Origin: Streptomyces sp. GQFP
Lineage (GTDB): Bacteria; Actinomycetota; Actinomycetes; Streptomycetales; Streptomycetaceae
Direction of reading: 5' to 3'
Assembly (NCBI RefSeq): GCF_021545335.1
Contig: NZ_CP089312.1
Span: forward strand, 744,001 to 808,000
Length of the DNA stretch: 64,000 nucleotides
A program made the translations under genes and the position numbers. A model generated the notes under the pieces. It ran no database searches. It was given only the letters and a program-made list of their open reading frames with translations, and had not been told where the DNA came from. Positions 50,601 to 58,854 of this stretch are shown here, piece by piece. Each line of letters starts with the position of its first letter. The first letter of the stretch is position 1.

Positions 50601-52214
50601 CAGCAGGGCCGCCGCTACTTCTACACGGTCACCGCCGTGAACAGCGCGGGCAGCGGCCTGTCCTCCTGGCGGGCCGAGGTCGAGTTCACCGCGCCGGTCT
50701 CGCGGGGCCTTTCGGGAACCGGTTGGCGCGACGACCGGCTGGGCTCGCAAAAGAGCGGCAGGACCTCGGTCAGCGGTGCGAGGATCACCCTCGCGGGCGG
50801 CGACGGCACGGGGCTCGGCAAGGGCGACGACTACAAGGTCGCCACCCGTGACATCGAGGACTCCCTCCTCTTCGTCAGCCGTGTCCTGGCGGGCACCGGC
50901 ACGGTCACCGCACGCGTCGACGACCACAAGGGCGCGCTCACCGGGCTGATGCTGCGCGACAGGATCGACGCCGACACCCGCTACCTCTACTTCGGCGCCG
51001 ACACCGACGGCAAGCTCGTCCTGAGCAACCGCGACCGCGACAGCCGCCACGACTGGCAGGACCAGGTGCGTTCCCCGCGTGACGCGGGCATCGCCGGTTT
51101 CACCGCCGCCGACTACCCCTACCTGCGGCTGATCCGCGACTACGAGACCCACCAGGTCCTGGCCTTCGCCTCCCCCGACGGCACGTCCTGGACGTACACG
51201 GGCTCGATGCTCATGCCGCTGCCGTACGCCGTGCACGCGGGGGTCGCCGGCTCCGGGGACGCCGTCCTCGCCACCGTGCGGGTGCGGGACACCGAGGGCG
51301 GCGCACTGCTGCCCTACGTGGCGAAGCGTGCGGAGGACACGGCTGTCGTCGCCTGGAACAAGCCCGAGGACGCGACCGGGTTCACCCTCTTCCGGACCGC
51401 TGACGCCGACACGGCCGCCACCAACCCCCTGAAGAGCGCGGCGGGTTGGGACAAGGTCCTCACCGACACCCGGCTGCGCGGCTGGACGGAGAAGGAACTG
51501 CGGCACGGCAGTCGCTGGTTCAAGGTGGCCGCCTCCCTGGCGGGCGGTGGCACCACCGTCAGCGAGGACGCGGCCCTCGCCGTCGCCGAGACCCTCGCCC
51601 AGCTGCTCGCCCGCGCGCGGAAGACCGACGCCTCCGACTGGACCAGGAAGAGCTACGCGGCGTTCACCGCCGAGCTCGACCGCATCGAGAAGGCGGGTGC
51701 CGAGTCGGGCGCGGACCAGGACGCGCTGATCGACGAGGTCTACGCCGCCTACGATCTGCTGGAGACCCGGGACTCGCTCCTGGTGAAGTTCCCGGTCACG
51801 GCCGCCATGGTGGCCGCCTCGACCATCGAGTGGCCGGGCACCGGCACCAAGGCCTCCAACGGCTGGAAGGCCTTCGACGGCAACACCGCGACGTACGCCG
51901 ACACCCTCGCGGCGGAGAGCTGGATCGATGTCGACGCGGGCGACGCCGGCCCCGTCACCATCGACAAGATCCGCTTCTACCCACGCTCGACCCATCTGAC
52001 CCGGGCCAACGGCACGGTCTTCCGCGGCTCCGACGACGGCGGGGCCACCTGGACGGACCTCCACACCGTCAGCGGCGTGAGCGCTGCCCAGTGGTACGAG
52101 GTGAAGCTCGCCGAGACGGCCTCGTATCCGCTGGTCCGTGTGTACGACAACCATGACGGGCGCTGCAACGTGTCCGAGATCGAGTTCCTGTACTACGGTC
52201 CCGACGAGGCGTGA
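47655..52214 (+). CDS. giant secreted multidomain protein, probable polysaccharide-active enzyme of unrecognised family
   Basis: A 1519-residue Tat-exported protein (SRRHFVQIAG; cleavage near PAYAGE). Order seen: beta-rich N-terminal domain (about 40-210), a large helical and mixed core (about 220-915) with GGHQGDWGGYYGALGEAL, NYGEEASRYLSEYFF and GHTRYPADDGGDNR but no family I recognise, FnIII (920-1010), a concanavalin-like module (1016-1211), a second FnIII (1216-1305), a FIVAR-like helical domain (1310-1375) and a C-terminal F5/8 type C sugar-binding domain (1375-1519). The core is the only candidate for catalysis. It lies between two lyase genes and shares an operator with the transporter operon. 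Confidence 0.93.
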   Translation: MPASPLSRRHFVQIAGATTAAAATSTLLQQAVSPAYAGESAQTGKAGLLDHLVLGDEDSEAAHAFTSDGSETITDGNDVRARVATPLDPVGVRGGELRFTVRTDPVAQNYLTLKLWGGDSSPYVTLAYLNGEQIGFRRNSDYEPLSFGFSKPAPGRFTYQTIMLPLEMTAGREQVEITLRTYEGSYKGTVTANSRTYYGVYTHTAALLDVFGEDLPAYQPPTGTPDDVTDEQKQDLIDGLRTAQVALFGRLSAQVDASASGNLSIVRYTDDLRFYAGVLTTDWSPASTPAEKKTALLRLFKCVDNHVKDYYGNTRLLLRGGHQGDWGGYYGALGEALYIAENLIGDDGVYGADAFKAFLDEEFTTGTSDGETSLKDVDFDGGKLTRRAAWGRCLKANFDFARSRLSLIYNQVLFTYEGAWEAHEGLRVIGSPFYEGKKRSHAVLGETLGLVPFLGEEVLVGPDGADLDLYHSLFYHDGSARFTDDYVKIVAKGLAKSKLDADGEIVRRLPYGKHYTGLTAAGLTRENTYVGNYGEEASRYLSEYFFKTWGHEGDENLNDEILKLTLRNSHARGHTRYPADDGGDNRLMRTEGVIDERNVYVPGIPGYSTRINQGQSLYLAAVEAHMAAHADRYAGSGWGPYWEYAREAVGFTQQQLADRQYFNQFNVVTQWLKVDLRLVETWAYLTGGRAEYDRFGTVKAKKVLPQTDFRSYSAAELAELGVDPADYEQFAWVDIDNMFVSLRDGDTRVFGSLFVQNRGISGSGRLHVMAPAYEHTIQLRTDGPFQFRDYWARTDNIDADFMEDINTGDNWAPQALTGEICPIAYQPGVGKVRRENFEADTPYSGYIDFLTARYGPYLFGINTTRQVYGNKRTHRLAVPAGHRGSTVLDLVSGKRLPVNGGKVTVPPFTAVVLKLSEGADEILVPSVVRYAAALPGDTYIGVTWTPTAGASSYTVRRATREDGEYETVAAGLKGLYWRDEKVQQGRRYFYTVTAVNSAGSGLSSWRAEVEFTAPVSRGLSGTGWRDDRLGSQKSGRTSVSGARITLAGGDGTGLGKGDDYKVATRDIEDSLLFVSRVLAGTGTVTARVDDHKGALTGLMLRDRIDADTRYLYFGADTDGKLVLSNRDRDSRHDWQDQVRSPRDAGIAGFTAADYPYLRLIRDYETHQVLAFASPDGTSWTYTGSMLMPLPYAVHAGVAGSGDAVLATVRVRDTEGGALLPYVAKRAEDTAVVAWNKPEDATGFTLFRTADADTAATNPLKSAAGWDKVLTDTRLRGWTEKELRHGSRWFKVAASLAGGGTTVSEDAALAVAETLAQLLARARKTDASDWTRKSYAAFTAELDRIEKAGAESGADQDALIDEVYAAYDLLETRDSLLVKFPVTAAMVAASTIEWPGTGTKASNGWKAFDGNTATYADTLAAESWIDVDAGDAGPVTIDKIRFYPRSTHLTRANGTVFRGSDDGGATWTDLHTVSGVSAAQWYEVKLAETASYPLVRVYDNHDGRCNVSEIEFLYYGPDEA

Positions 52215-54131
52215 ATCGAGTAGGAGGGACGGGTCGCCCGGCCCTCCTCTCACACCACCGGACATGCGGGCCACGCATCCGGCGGTTCATCCAGCTGATC
52301 TCAACCGTTGCCAGGTCGGCTTGAGCATGTGCAGGCCGAGGTCGTCCCAGTGGGTGGTGGGCAGTGCCTGGTTGAGGACGGCAGAGCCCGCGATCCGCCA
52401 GTAGCCCTTGCTGGTGCCGCCCCACTCGCGGGACAGCCGCTCGTTGATCCCGAGCTTGCGCAGCATGTGCTGACGGGTCTTCGGCCTCTTCCATTCCTTC
52501 CACCGGACCTGCCGCATCCTGCGGTGCAGCCACTTGTCCAGCTCACGGAACAGGTGTGAACCATCCGCGAGCCGGAAGTAGCCCATCCAGCCAGCGGTGA
52601 AGCGGTTGATCTTCCCGATGCGTTCGGGCATCGCGATGCTCCACCGGCGCGACGTCAGTTCCCTGAGTCGTTCCTTCAGGCGTTTGACCGCCTTCGGGTC
52701 GACCCGGACACCGACCTTCCCGCCCCGGGCGAAGTAGAAGCCGAACCCCAGCAGCACCGCTTCGCGGGCGTGGACCACCTTCGACTTGTCCCGGTTGACC
52801 TTCAGTTTCAGCCGCTGCTCGACCACGGCCGTGACCGAGTCGAGCACCCTCTGAGCGGCCCGCTTGCTCCGCACGAAGACGCGGACGTCGTCGGCGTAAC
52901 GCACGAACCGGTGACCGCGCCTGAACAGTTCCCGGTCCAGGTCGTCGAGCATGATGTTCGACAAGACGGGCGACAGCGGAGACCCCTGCGGGGTCCCCTC
53001 CACACTCGGCATCTTCACGCCGTCCACCATGATCCCGGCTTCCAGATACCTGCGGATCAGTTTCAGAACCCTGCGGTCACTGACTTTCCGCGCCACCCGC
53101 GCCATCAGGACATCATGCTGAACCCGGTCGAAGAACCGGTCCAGATCGAGGTCCACAACCCAGCGGTTGCCGTCCTCGACGGCCCGCCGCGCGACCCGGA
53201 CCGCCTGATGGGCGGACCGGCCGGGACGAAACCCGAAGGACGACCCCGAAAAGCCAGGGTCGAAGACGGGCACGAGCACTTGCGCGATGGCCTGCTGGAT
53301 CAAGCGGTCCAGCACCCGCGGCACCCCCAGCATCCGCTCACCGCCGCCAGGCTTCGGGATGACCACCTGACGGACCGGCGACGGCCGGTAGATGCCCGCA
53401 TCGAGTTCGGCCCTCACCTCGGGCCAGCGCACCGCAATCCACGGCCTGAGTTCGGCCGTGGTCATGCCGTCCACCCCGGGAGCACCCCGGTTCACTTCAA
53501 CGCGGTTGAGCGCCGCGAGCAGGTTCTCCTTCGAGAGCATCAACTCCCACAAAGAGCACTCCTGTTCGCGGTGAACGTCCTCCGTGAGACGCGCCGGCCG
53601 GTCACTGCGCTCCGCCGGGTCACTTCCGGAATGCACCGGTCCCTCCCCGGTCGGCACCGCCGAAGCGGTATTACTGCGGTCCACGTGACCGGCACGAGCA
53701 GTCACCACATCATCCGTTCCACTCGATGTTCGGCCCTTCCCAGCCGCCGTGCCCATCCCGGCTGGTACTACGGCCTCTGCTGACTTCTGCCCGGTCAGCC
53801 CCCACCTCCCGGCACGGACCGTCGGCGCGGCGACAACCTCAGCACAACCGACACCCGGACAGATCTCCCCAGGTAAGAACGATCACTGTCCCTGGATCCC
53901 CGCCGCGTTTACGCACTGGCCTTCTTGGTGGAGACGGGCATCACCTTCCATGGCAGGCTCACCCGACCAGCACGCCTCATACACGGTTCGTGTTCCTCGG
54001 TACCCAGGTCTCGCCTCGGGCTTCCTCCAGACCCCACCTCACGATGACGCCCTTGCCTCCGGCTCGGGGTTAGCACCACCTCTTCCCCCAGGGGACTCAC
54101 ACCCCCAAGCAATCGCCCATGCTGGGCACAC
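52215..54131 (-). mobile_element. group II intron with reverse transcriptase, class C-like
   Basis: A retrotransposable self-splicing intron of about 1.9 kb on the minus strand. Its 5' end reads GTGTGCCCAGCATGGGC (from 54131), the usual GUGYG start. The reverse transcriptase frame occupies the middle. After the stop comes a domain V-like hairpin (ACCGCCGGAUGCG paired with CGCAUGUCCGGUGGU) and a domain VI stem (GGAGGG with CCCUCC and an unpaired A), ending near CTCGAT. The domain V strand has CGC where most classes have AGC, a class C trait. It sits eight bases downstream of a terminator hairpin, the preferred class C target. The exact 3' base is uncertain by one or two. Confidence 0.85.
52287..53756 (-). 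CDS. ltrA: group II intron reverse transcriptase/maturase
   Basis: A protein of up to 489 residues encoded inside the intron; it helps splicing and copies the intron into new sites. The reverse transcriptase domain starts near LMLSKENLLAALNRVEVNRGAPGVDGM, with VDLDLDRFFDRVQHDVLM, GTPQGSPLSPVLSNIMLDDLD and the catalytic RYADDVRVFV. The maturase domain follows (SIAMPERIGKINRFTAGWMGYF). There is no HNH endonuclease domain at the C-terminus, as in class C introns. The true start may be downstream of 53756, since the first 60 or so residues have no family match. The frame is intact, so the element may be active. Confidence 0.93.
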   Translation of the reverse strand: MGTAAGKGRTSSGTDDVVTARAGHVDRSNTASAVPTGEGPVHSGSDPAERSDRPARLTEDVHREQECSLWELMLSKENLLAALNRVEVNRGAPGVDGMTTAELRPWIAVRWPEVRAELDAGIYRPSPVRQVVIPKPGGGERMLGVPRVLDRLIQQAIAQVLVPVFDPGFSGSSFGFRPGRSAHQAVRVARRAVEDGNRWVVDLDLDRFFDRVQHDVLMARVARKVSDRRVLKLIRRYLEAGIMVDGVKMPSVEGTPQGSPLSPVLSNIMLDDLDRELFRRGHRFVRYADDVRVFVRSKRAAQRVLDSVTAVVEQRLKLKVNRDKSKVVHAREAVLLGFGFYFARGGKVGVRVDPKAVKRLKERLRELTSRRWSIAMPERIGKINRFTAGWMGYFRLADGSHLFRELDKWLHRRMRQVRWKEWKRPKTRQHMLRKLGINERLSREWGGTSKGYWRIAGSAVLNQALPTTHWDDLGLHMLKPTWQRLRSAG

Positions 54132-54138
54132 CATGGGT

Positions 54139-54170
54139 GAGGGGCCGGGCCGTTGCCGGCCCGGCCCCTC
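54139..54170. terminator. perfect 14-bp GC hairpin, terminator beside the intron
   Basis: GAGGGGCCGGGCCG at 54139-54152 pairs exactly with 54157-54170 across a TTGC loop. It lies 36 bases beyond the stop of the minus-strand lyase gene and, before the intron arrived, would also have ended the giant gene's transcript. The intron begins eight bases further on. Confidence 0.9.
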
Positions 54171-54205
54171 GTCTTTCGTCCTGCTGATCTCGTCCCGCCG
54201 AGCTC

Positions 54206-55462
54206 CTACTTGGCGTACATCAGGGTGCCGAAGCCGAGCTGGTCGTAGCCTCCGCTGGCGGAGCCGTAGTCACCTCCCCCGCCTTCGGGGCGGACGCTCT
54301 CGGCCATGGCCTGGATGTACGGGACGGACAGGCCGCGGCGCTTGGCGTAGTGGTAGTACAGGATGTCCCACACCGGCCTGACCTGGCCGCGGCTCGCGGA
54401 GGAGATCGCGGTGTGCGACTGCTGGGCGCAGTTCTGGCCGGTGCCCCAGGTGTAGGTGGTGAAGGGCACGCTCTGCCCGAGGTTGTACTTGGCGACGTAC
54501 TGGGCGCCCTTCATGAAACGGTTGGCGTCGTAGCCGTACAGGTCGTCGCCCTGGGACCAGGCCATCTCGCAGAAGGCGCCCATCTGGCCCATGCCCATCA
54601 TGGTGTGGCCCTGGTCGCGCCCCGACTCCTGCCACTGGCCGAGTGCGTACCCGTCCACGTTGTCGTAGATGAAGGGGACTGCGTGTGTGATCGAGCCGTT
54701 GCCCGCGCCGTTCTTGAAGTAGTTCACGGCCTGGTCGTACTTGGCCCCGTCATCGCAGAGAATCGCGATGGCCAGGATCGAGTTCATGTTGCACAGGTCC
54801 CAGTTCGCCCAGTAGTTCGTGATGCAGGCGTCGTTGTGCCCGTTGAGGAACTGGTTGTTGAGCGGGTAGAAGACGTTGAGCATCATCGTCTTGAACCGGT
54901 CGAGGTTGAACCCGCTGTAGCCGCGCATGAGTTCGGCGGCGTTCGCGAACTGGTAGCCGTAGATCCCGGCGGCCAGGAACCGGTCGGCGTTGCCCGTGAC
55001 GGTGGTGAGTGTGGCCGACCAGGCGTTGAGGATCCTGACGGCCGCGTCACCGTTCGCGGTGGTCCCGGCGACGTGCCAGCGCAGCGCGTTCTGGTAGGCG
55101 GCGTGGATGTCGTTGTACAGGGTGCCGTAGTTCTCGCCGGTGCCGCCGCGGATGATCGTGGCCTGCGGGTTGGGGTTCCAGGTGCTGGCCGAGTGACCGT
55201 TGGCGGTCAGCCGGTTCCAGCCGGACAGCCACGGGTCGTTGCCCGCGGCGACCCGGACCTTGGCGCGGTTGAGTTCGCCGTAGGCGTGCAGGGCGCCGGG
55301 GTGGACGAACGTCGCGGGAGCGGCGCTCGCGGTGCCGCCGGCGACCGCTGAGGCGGAAGCCCCGACGGCGAGGGCGGCGGTGAGACCGCCGGCGGTCTTC
55401 AGCAGACCGCGGCGGCTCAGCTCTCTGTCCTGAGAACTGTTGTGGGGGTTGGTGCGGCTCAT
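54206..55462 (-). CDS. Tat-exported alginate-lyase-superfamily protein
   Basis: A 418-residue secreted protein. The twin-arginine signal is SRRGLLKTAGGLTAALAVGASASAVAGG. The lyase domain is very like that of the anchored protein at 45820: NYGTLYNDIHAAYQNALRWHVAG, NYWANWDLCNMNSILAIAILCDD, ESGRDQGHTMMGMGQMGAFCEMAWSQGDDLYGY and a closing SVRPEGGGGDYGSASGGYDQLGFGTL. It has no anchor or accessory domain, so it should be freely secreted. It is the last gene of the 63634-54206 unit, 29 bases after the previous gene. Confidence 0.93.
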   Translation of the reverse strand: MSRTNPHNSSQDRELSRRGLLKTAGGLTAALAVGASASAVAGGTASAAPATFVHPGALHAYGELNRAKVRVAAGNDPWLSGWNRLTANGHSASTWNPNPQATIIRGGTGENYGTLYNDIHAAYQNALRWHVAGTTANGDAAVRILNAWSATLTTVTGNADRFLAAGIYGYQFANAAELMRGYSGFNLDRFKTMMLNVFYPLNNQFLNGHNDACITNYWANWDLCNMNSILAIAILCDDGAKYDQAVNYFKNGAGNGSITHAVPFIYDNVDGYALGQWQESGRDQGHTMMGMGQMGAFCEMAWSQGDDLYGYDANRFMKGAQYVAKYNLGQSVPFTTYTWGTGQNCAQQSHTAISSASRGQVRPVWDILYYHYAKRRGLSVPYIQAMAESVRPEGGGGDYGSASGGYDQLGFGTLMYAK

Positions 55463-55491
55463 GATGGTGCGGCTCCAATCGAGTGGAGGAT

Positions 55492-58400
55492 CTAGGTGGG
55501 GGTGATGCTCACCTCGTCGAACTGTGAGGTGCAGCGGGTCAGGGGGTCGCGAGAGCAGACCACGAGACCCACGTAGTAGGGGGCGTCACCGAAGCCGGAG
55601 AGCTCTCCGGAGGCGAGGGTCGTCCAGGTGGCGCCGTCATCGGTGGAGACGGCTGCGGCGAAGGCGGTCCCGGTGCGCTTCAGCCGCAGCAGGCTGGGGA
55701 GTTGGACGGTCGCGTTGCCGGTGAAGGCGGACGCGCCCGCGACCTTGGTGCGCAGCATGAGCTGCGCGGTGGTGCCGGATGTGACGATCGCTCCGGCCGC
55801 CTGGTCGAACGGCGACAGGGACTTGGCGATGAGCAGGCCGACCCGGTCGGCAGCGGTGCCGGTGCGGGAGACGAGCCGTGCGGTGAACTCGCAGTCGCCG
55901 CTCACCGGACGCCGTACGAACTGGCCTGTCATTCCCTGGCCGTTGACATTGAGATCGGTGCCGGCACCGCGCACCGTGAATGTCCCGTTGTCGTACGACG
56001 TGCTGCCGGGGGTCCGCACGGAAACCACGCCGTACGTCCCCAACTCGCGCTCGTCCAGCACGAAGTCGCCGAGGTCGCCGTACGTCCAGGGCTCGGGCGG
56101 GGGTGTCGTGACGACGAGGGTGACCGGGCCGGCAGCCGTTCCGGTGGCGTTGGTGGCCCTGGCGGTGACGGTGAACCTTCCCGTCTCACCGGGGCTTCCG
56201 GAGATCAGCCCGGTGCGCTGGTCGACGTGCAGCCCCTTGGGCAGGCCGGACGCGGCGAAGCGCACCGGCTCGTGCGTGCCCCGGATCAGATACTGGAAGG
56301 GCACTCCCCTGTTGGCGAAGGCGAGGGCCGGGGAGATGAATTCCGGGGCGGCGGGGGTCGGCATCTCCGCGTCGGCGGACTCCGAACGCGGGCCCCGCCC
56401 CGTCGAGTTGGTCTTGGCGACGGCGTACTGGTACCTCCGGCCCGGCGTCCCCGTGGCATCGGCGTACCGGATGCGGGCACCGGAAGCGACCGGGCCCACA
56501 TCCGTGGCGATCGTCTCGTAGGGCCCGTCGGCGGCCCCGGCCCGCAGCACCGTGTACCGGGCGGAGAGGTCGGGGTCGGTCCAGGCCAGTTCGACGGCAT
56601 CCGCTCCGGCCGAGGCCCGCAGGTCGGTCGCGGTGCGTGCGGGGCGCGGTACGCCCCAGACCGTCCCGGCGGACGCGACCAGGCTGACGTTGTCGAACGC
56701 GGCGGTACCCGTCTCGGCGTACGAGGCGTTGACGCCCAGACAGGAGGCGAACGCCAGACCCGCGTACGCCGTACGCCCCAACTCGACCTCGTCGGCCCCG
56801 ACTTCGGTCCAGTTGGTGCCGTCGGGCGAGATCTCCCCGGTGCAGCGGCGGCCCTTGCGGGTCACCCGCACCCAGTAGGGCTTGCGCAGCCGGTAGCCGT
56901 CGCCGGCGCCCTCGACGTACGGGGCCTCGAGCGGGGTCGCCGACTCGGGCAGGGTGCCGAGGTCGGAGATGGGGAACGAGGCGTTCGTCGTGATCGCCTG
57001 CTGCTGGGACGGCGGCACGGGGGTGCTGCCGGTGCCGGTCGTCGGCCCGCCCGGCGCGGACCGGGTCGTCCACACACCGCTCCAGGTGTGCAGCGGCAGG
57101 CCCTGGATCAGCATCGACGCGTGGGGCGCGTCCGCCGCCAGGGAGCCGCGCAGCATCACGCCCACCTTGGAGTACTGGGAGCTGAGCGGCCACACGACCC
57201 GTGCCGTGATGACGCCGTCCCCGCGCAGCGGCAGCCACGCGAACCGGAAGCCGTCCGCCGTGCCGCCGATGTCGGCGCCGCCCGCCTCAAGGAGGAACCG
57301 CTCGCCGTCGCAGAGGGTGGCTCCGTTACGCCGTACGTCACCCACGTCCCGTGCGTCCCAGGCACCCGGCAGGCCGGCTGTGGCGCCGACGTCCGCCGAA
57401 CTCGCGCTCTCCGAGTCCGGGCCGACGGCCGAGACCGTGTAGTAGTACGTGCGTCCCGCGCGCACCGAACGGTCCGTGTACATGGGTGACTTCACGTTCG
57501 ACTCGATGATCTGGTACGGCCCCTCGGGGCTGGTGGCTCGCCGTATCGTGTAGGTGCTCGCCCAGGCGGACGGCAGCCAGGAGACGGTGACGGCGTTGTC
57601 GTCGCCGGTGGCGAACAGCCCGGCGGGCGCCGTCGGCGGCGCGGGTGAGGCCTTTGCACCGGCGTAGGTGAGGGTGCCCCAGGACGGCAGGTCGTCGTTG
57701 CCGCCCTCCACGGCCCGGGTCCCGCCGGCGCCGCGGAAGAGGACCTGCTTGGTGTACGGGGCGTCGAGGCCGCGCACCCCGGCGTAGTGCGCGTAGGCCA
57801 TTTCGTAGATCGGCGGCAGGCCCCCGCGCGAGATGGCCGACACCGTCGTCTTGATGTACTTGCCGGTCCGGTCGAGGTCGGGGACGAAGGGGACGTCGCC
57901 GCCGAGGTTGTAGCGGGCGGCGTACTCGAAGTTGGCGAGGATCCGGTTGTCCAGGTAGCCGTAGAGGTCGACGCCCTGGTTCCAGGCGACCTGCGCCGAG
58001 TCCGCGAGGAGGCCGGCGGCGAGCTGCTCGTGGCCCTGGTCTCGGCCGGACTCCTGGCCCTGGCCCGCGTCGATGACGATGCGGTGCGGGACGCTGCCGT
58101 CGCCCGCGCCGGCCGCGGCGAAGCGCAGGGCGTTCTCGAAGAGGGTGCGGTCCTCGCAGAACACCCCGATGGCCAGGATGGTCTGCATCGCCGTCAGGTC
58201 CCAGTTGCCGTTGGCGTAGAGCATGTAGCCGGAGACGGACGGATACCAGACGGTGAGGAAGGAGCGTTCGCAGCGCGCGATGTCCTCGGCCGCCCAGCCG
58301 TCGTAACCGGTGTGCCGCAGCAGCTCGGCCGCGTTGACGAACTTGAAGCCCTGCAGTCCCGACCCGAGTTGGCCGTCCGCGCCGGTGACGGCGGTGAGCG

Positions 58401-58854
58401 ATGCCGACCAGGCGTTGAGGATGTCGCGGGCCTTGTCGGCGTGGGCGCGGTCGCCGGTCACGCACCACATCAGGGCGTTCTGGTAGGCGGCGGCCGAGTC
58501 GGCGACGGCCTGGCTCTGGTAGTTGGCGGGGCCTCGGCCCCAGGAGGTGACCTGGCCGGTGTTCTGGATCGCGTACGTGGACTTCGACCGGTCGTGGGCC
58601 GCGAGCGCCAGGTAGCCGTCGTGGACAGGGGATTCCTGCGCGGCGACCGCGGCCTTCATACGGGCGAGGTCGGCGGCGCTGTGCAGCAGACCGGGATGGG
58701 CGAAGGTGAAGGCGCCGTCACCGTCACCGGTCACCGTGGAGCTCTGGGCCCGGGCCGCCGCCGGCGTGACCAGTCCGGTCGCGCCGGCGGCGAGCAGCAG
58801 CGACGTCGCCCCGAGGAAGCCGCGACGGCTGGGCCCGTGGGACGGATCGGTCAC
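55492..58854 (-). CDS. Tat-exported multidomain lyase with FnIII and carbohydrate-binding-like modules
   Basis: A 1120-residue secreted protein. The Tat signal (SRRGFLGATSLLLAAGATGLV) is followed by an alginate-lyase-superfamily domain (about 50-400: ALMWCVTGDRAHADKARDILNAWS, YANGNWDLTAMQTILAIGVFCED, ESGRDQGHEQLAAGLLADSAQVAWNQGVDLYGY), FnIII (405-495), a concanavalin-like module (about 498-735), a second FnIII (738-830), an Ig-like domain (835-920) and a second concanavalin-like module (921-1120). The GTG at 58854 overlaps the stop of the GH28-like gene. The accessory modules probably hold the enzyme to an insoluble polymer. Confidence 0.93.
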   Translation of the reverse strand: MTDPSHGPSRRGFLGATSLLLAAGATGLVTPAAARAQSSTVTGDGDGAFTFAHPGLLHSAADLARMKAAVAAQESPVHDGYLALAAHDRSKSTYAIQNTGQVTSWGRGPANYQSQAVADSAAAYQNALMWCVTGDRAHADKARDILNAWSASLTAVTGADGQLGSGLQGFKFVNAAELLRHTGYDGWAAEDIARCERSFLTVWYPSVSGYMLYANGNWDLTAMQTILAIGVFCEDRTLFENALRFAAAGAGDGSVPHRIVIDAGQGQESGRDQGHEQLAAGLLADSAQVAWNQGVDLYGYLDNRILANFEYAARYNLGGDVPFVPDLDRTGKYIKTTVSAISRGGLPPIYEMAYAHYAGVRGLDAPYTKQVLFRGAGGTRAVEGGNDDLPSWGTLTYAGAKASPAPPTAPAGLFATGDDNAVTVSWLPSAWASTYTIRRATSPEGPYQIIESNVKSPMYTDRSVRAGRTYYYTVSAVGPDSESASSADVGATAGLPGAWDARDVGDVRRNGATLCDGERFLLEAGGADIGGTADGFRFAWLPLRGDGVITARVVWPLSSQYSKVGVMLRGSLAADAPHASMLIQGLPLHTWSGVWTTRSAPGGPTTGTGSTPVPPSQQQAITTNASFPISDLGTLPESATPLEAPYVEGAGDGYRLRKPYWVRVTRKGRRCTGEISPDGTNWTEVGADEVELGRTAYAGLAFASCLGVNASYAETGTAAFDNVSLVASAGTVWGVPRPARTATDLRASAGADAVELAWTDPDLSARYTVLRAGAADGPYETIATDVGPVASGARIRYADATGTPGRRYQYAVAKTNSTGRGPRSESADAEMPTPAAPEFISPALAFANRGVPFQYLIRGTHEPVRFAASGLPKGLHVDQRTGLISGSPGETGRFTVTARATNATGTAAGPVTLVVTTPPPEPWTYGDLGDFVLDERELGTYGVVSVRTPGSTSYDNGTFTVRGAGTDLNVNGQGMTGQFVRRPVSGDCEFTARLVSRTGTAADRVGLLIAKSLSPFDQAAGAIVTSGTTAQLMLRTKVAGASAFTGNATVQLPSLLRLKRTGTAFAAAVSTDDGATWTTLASGELSGFGDAPYYVGLVVCSRDPLTRCTSQFDEVSITPT

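Noticed and set aside
50717..50724. AACCGGTT inside the giant gene as a third copy of the sugar operator
   Set aside because: It lies within coding sequence and the flanks (GGGAACCGGTTGGC) lack the TAG arm shared by the two intergenic sites.
47631..52274. A 1547-codon open frame on the minus strand opposite the giant secreted protein gene
   Set aside because: It mirrors the real gene in a GC-rich antisense frame. Its translation is a Val/Gly/Arg/Asp-rich string with no domain, while the plus strand encodes a signal peptide and recognisable modules.
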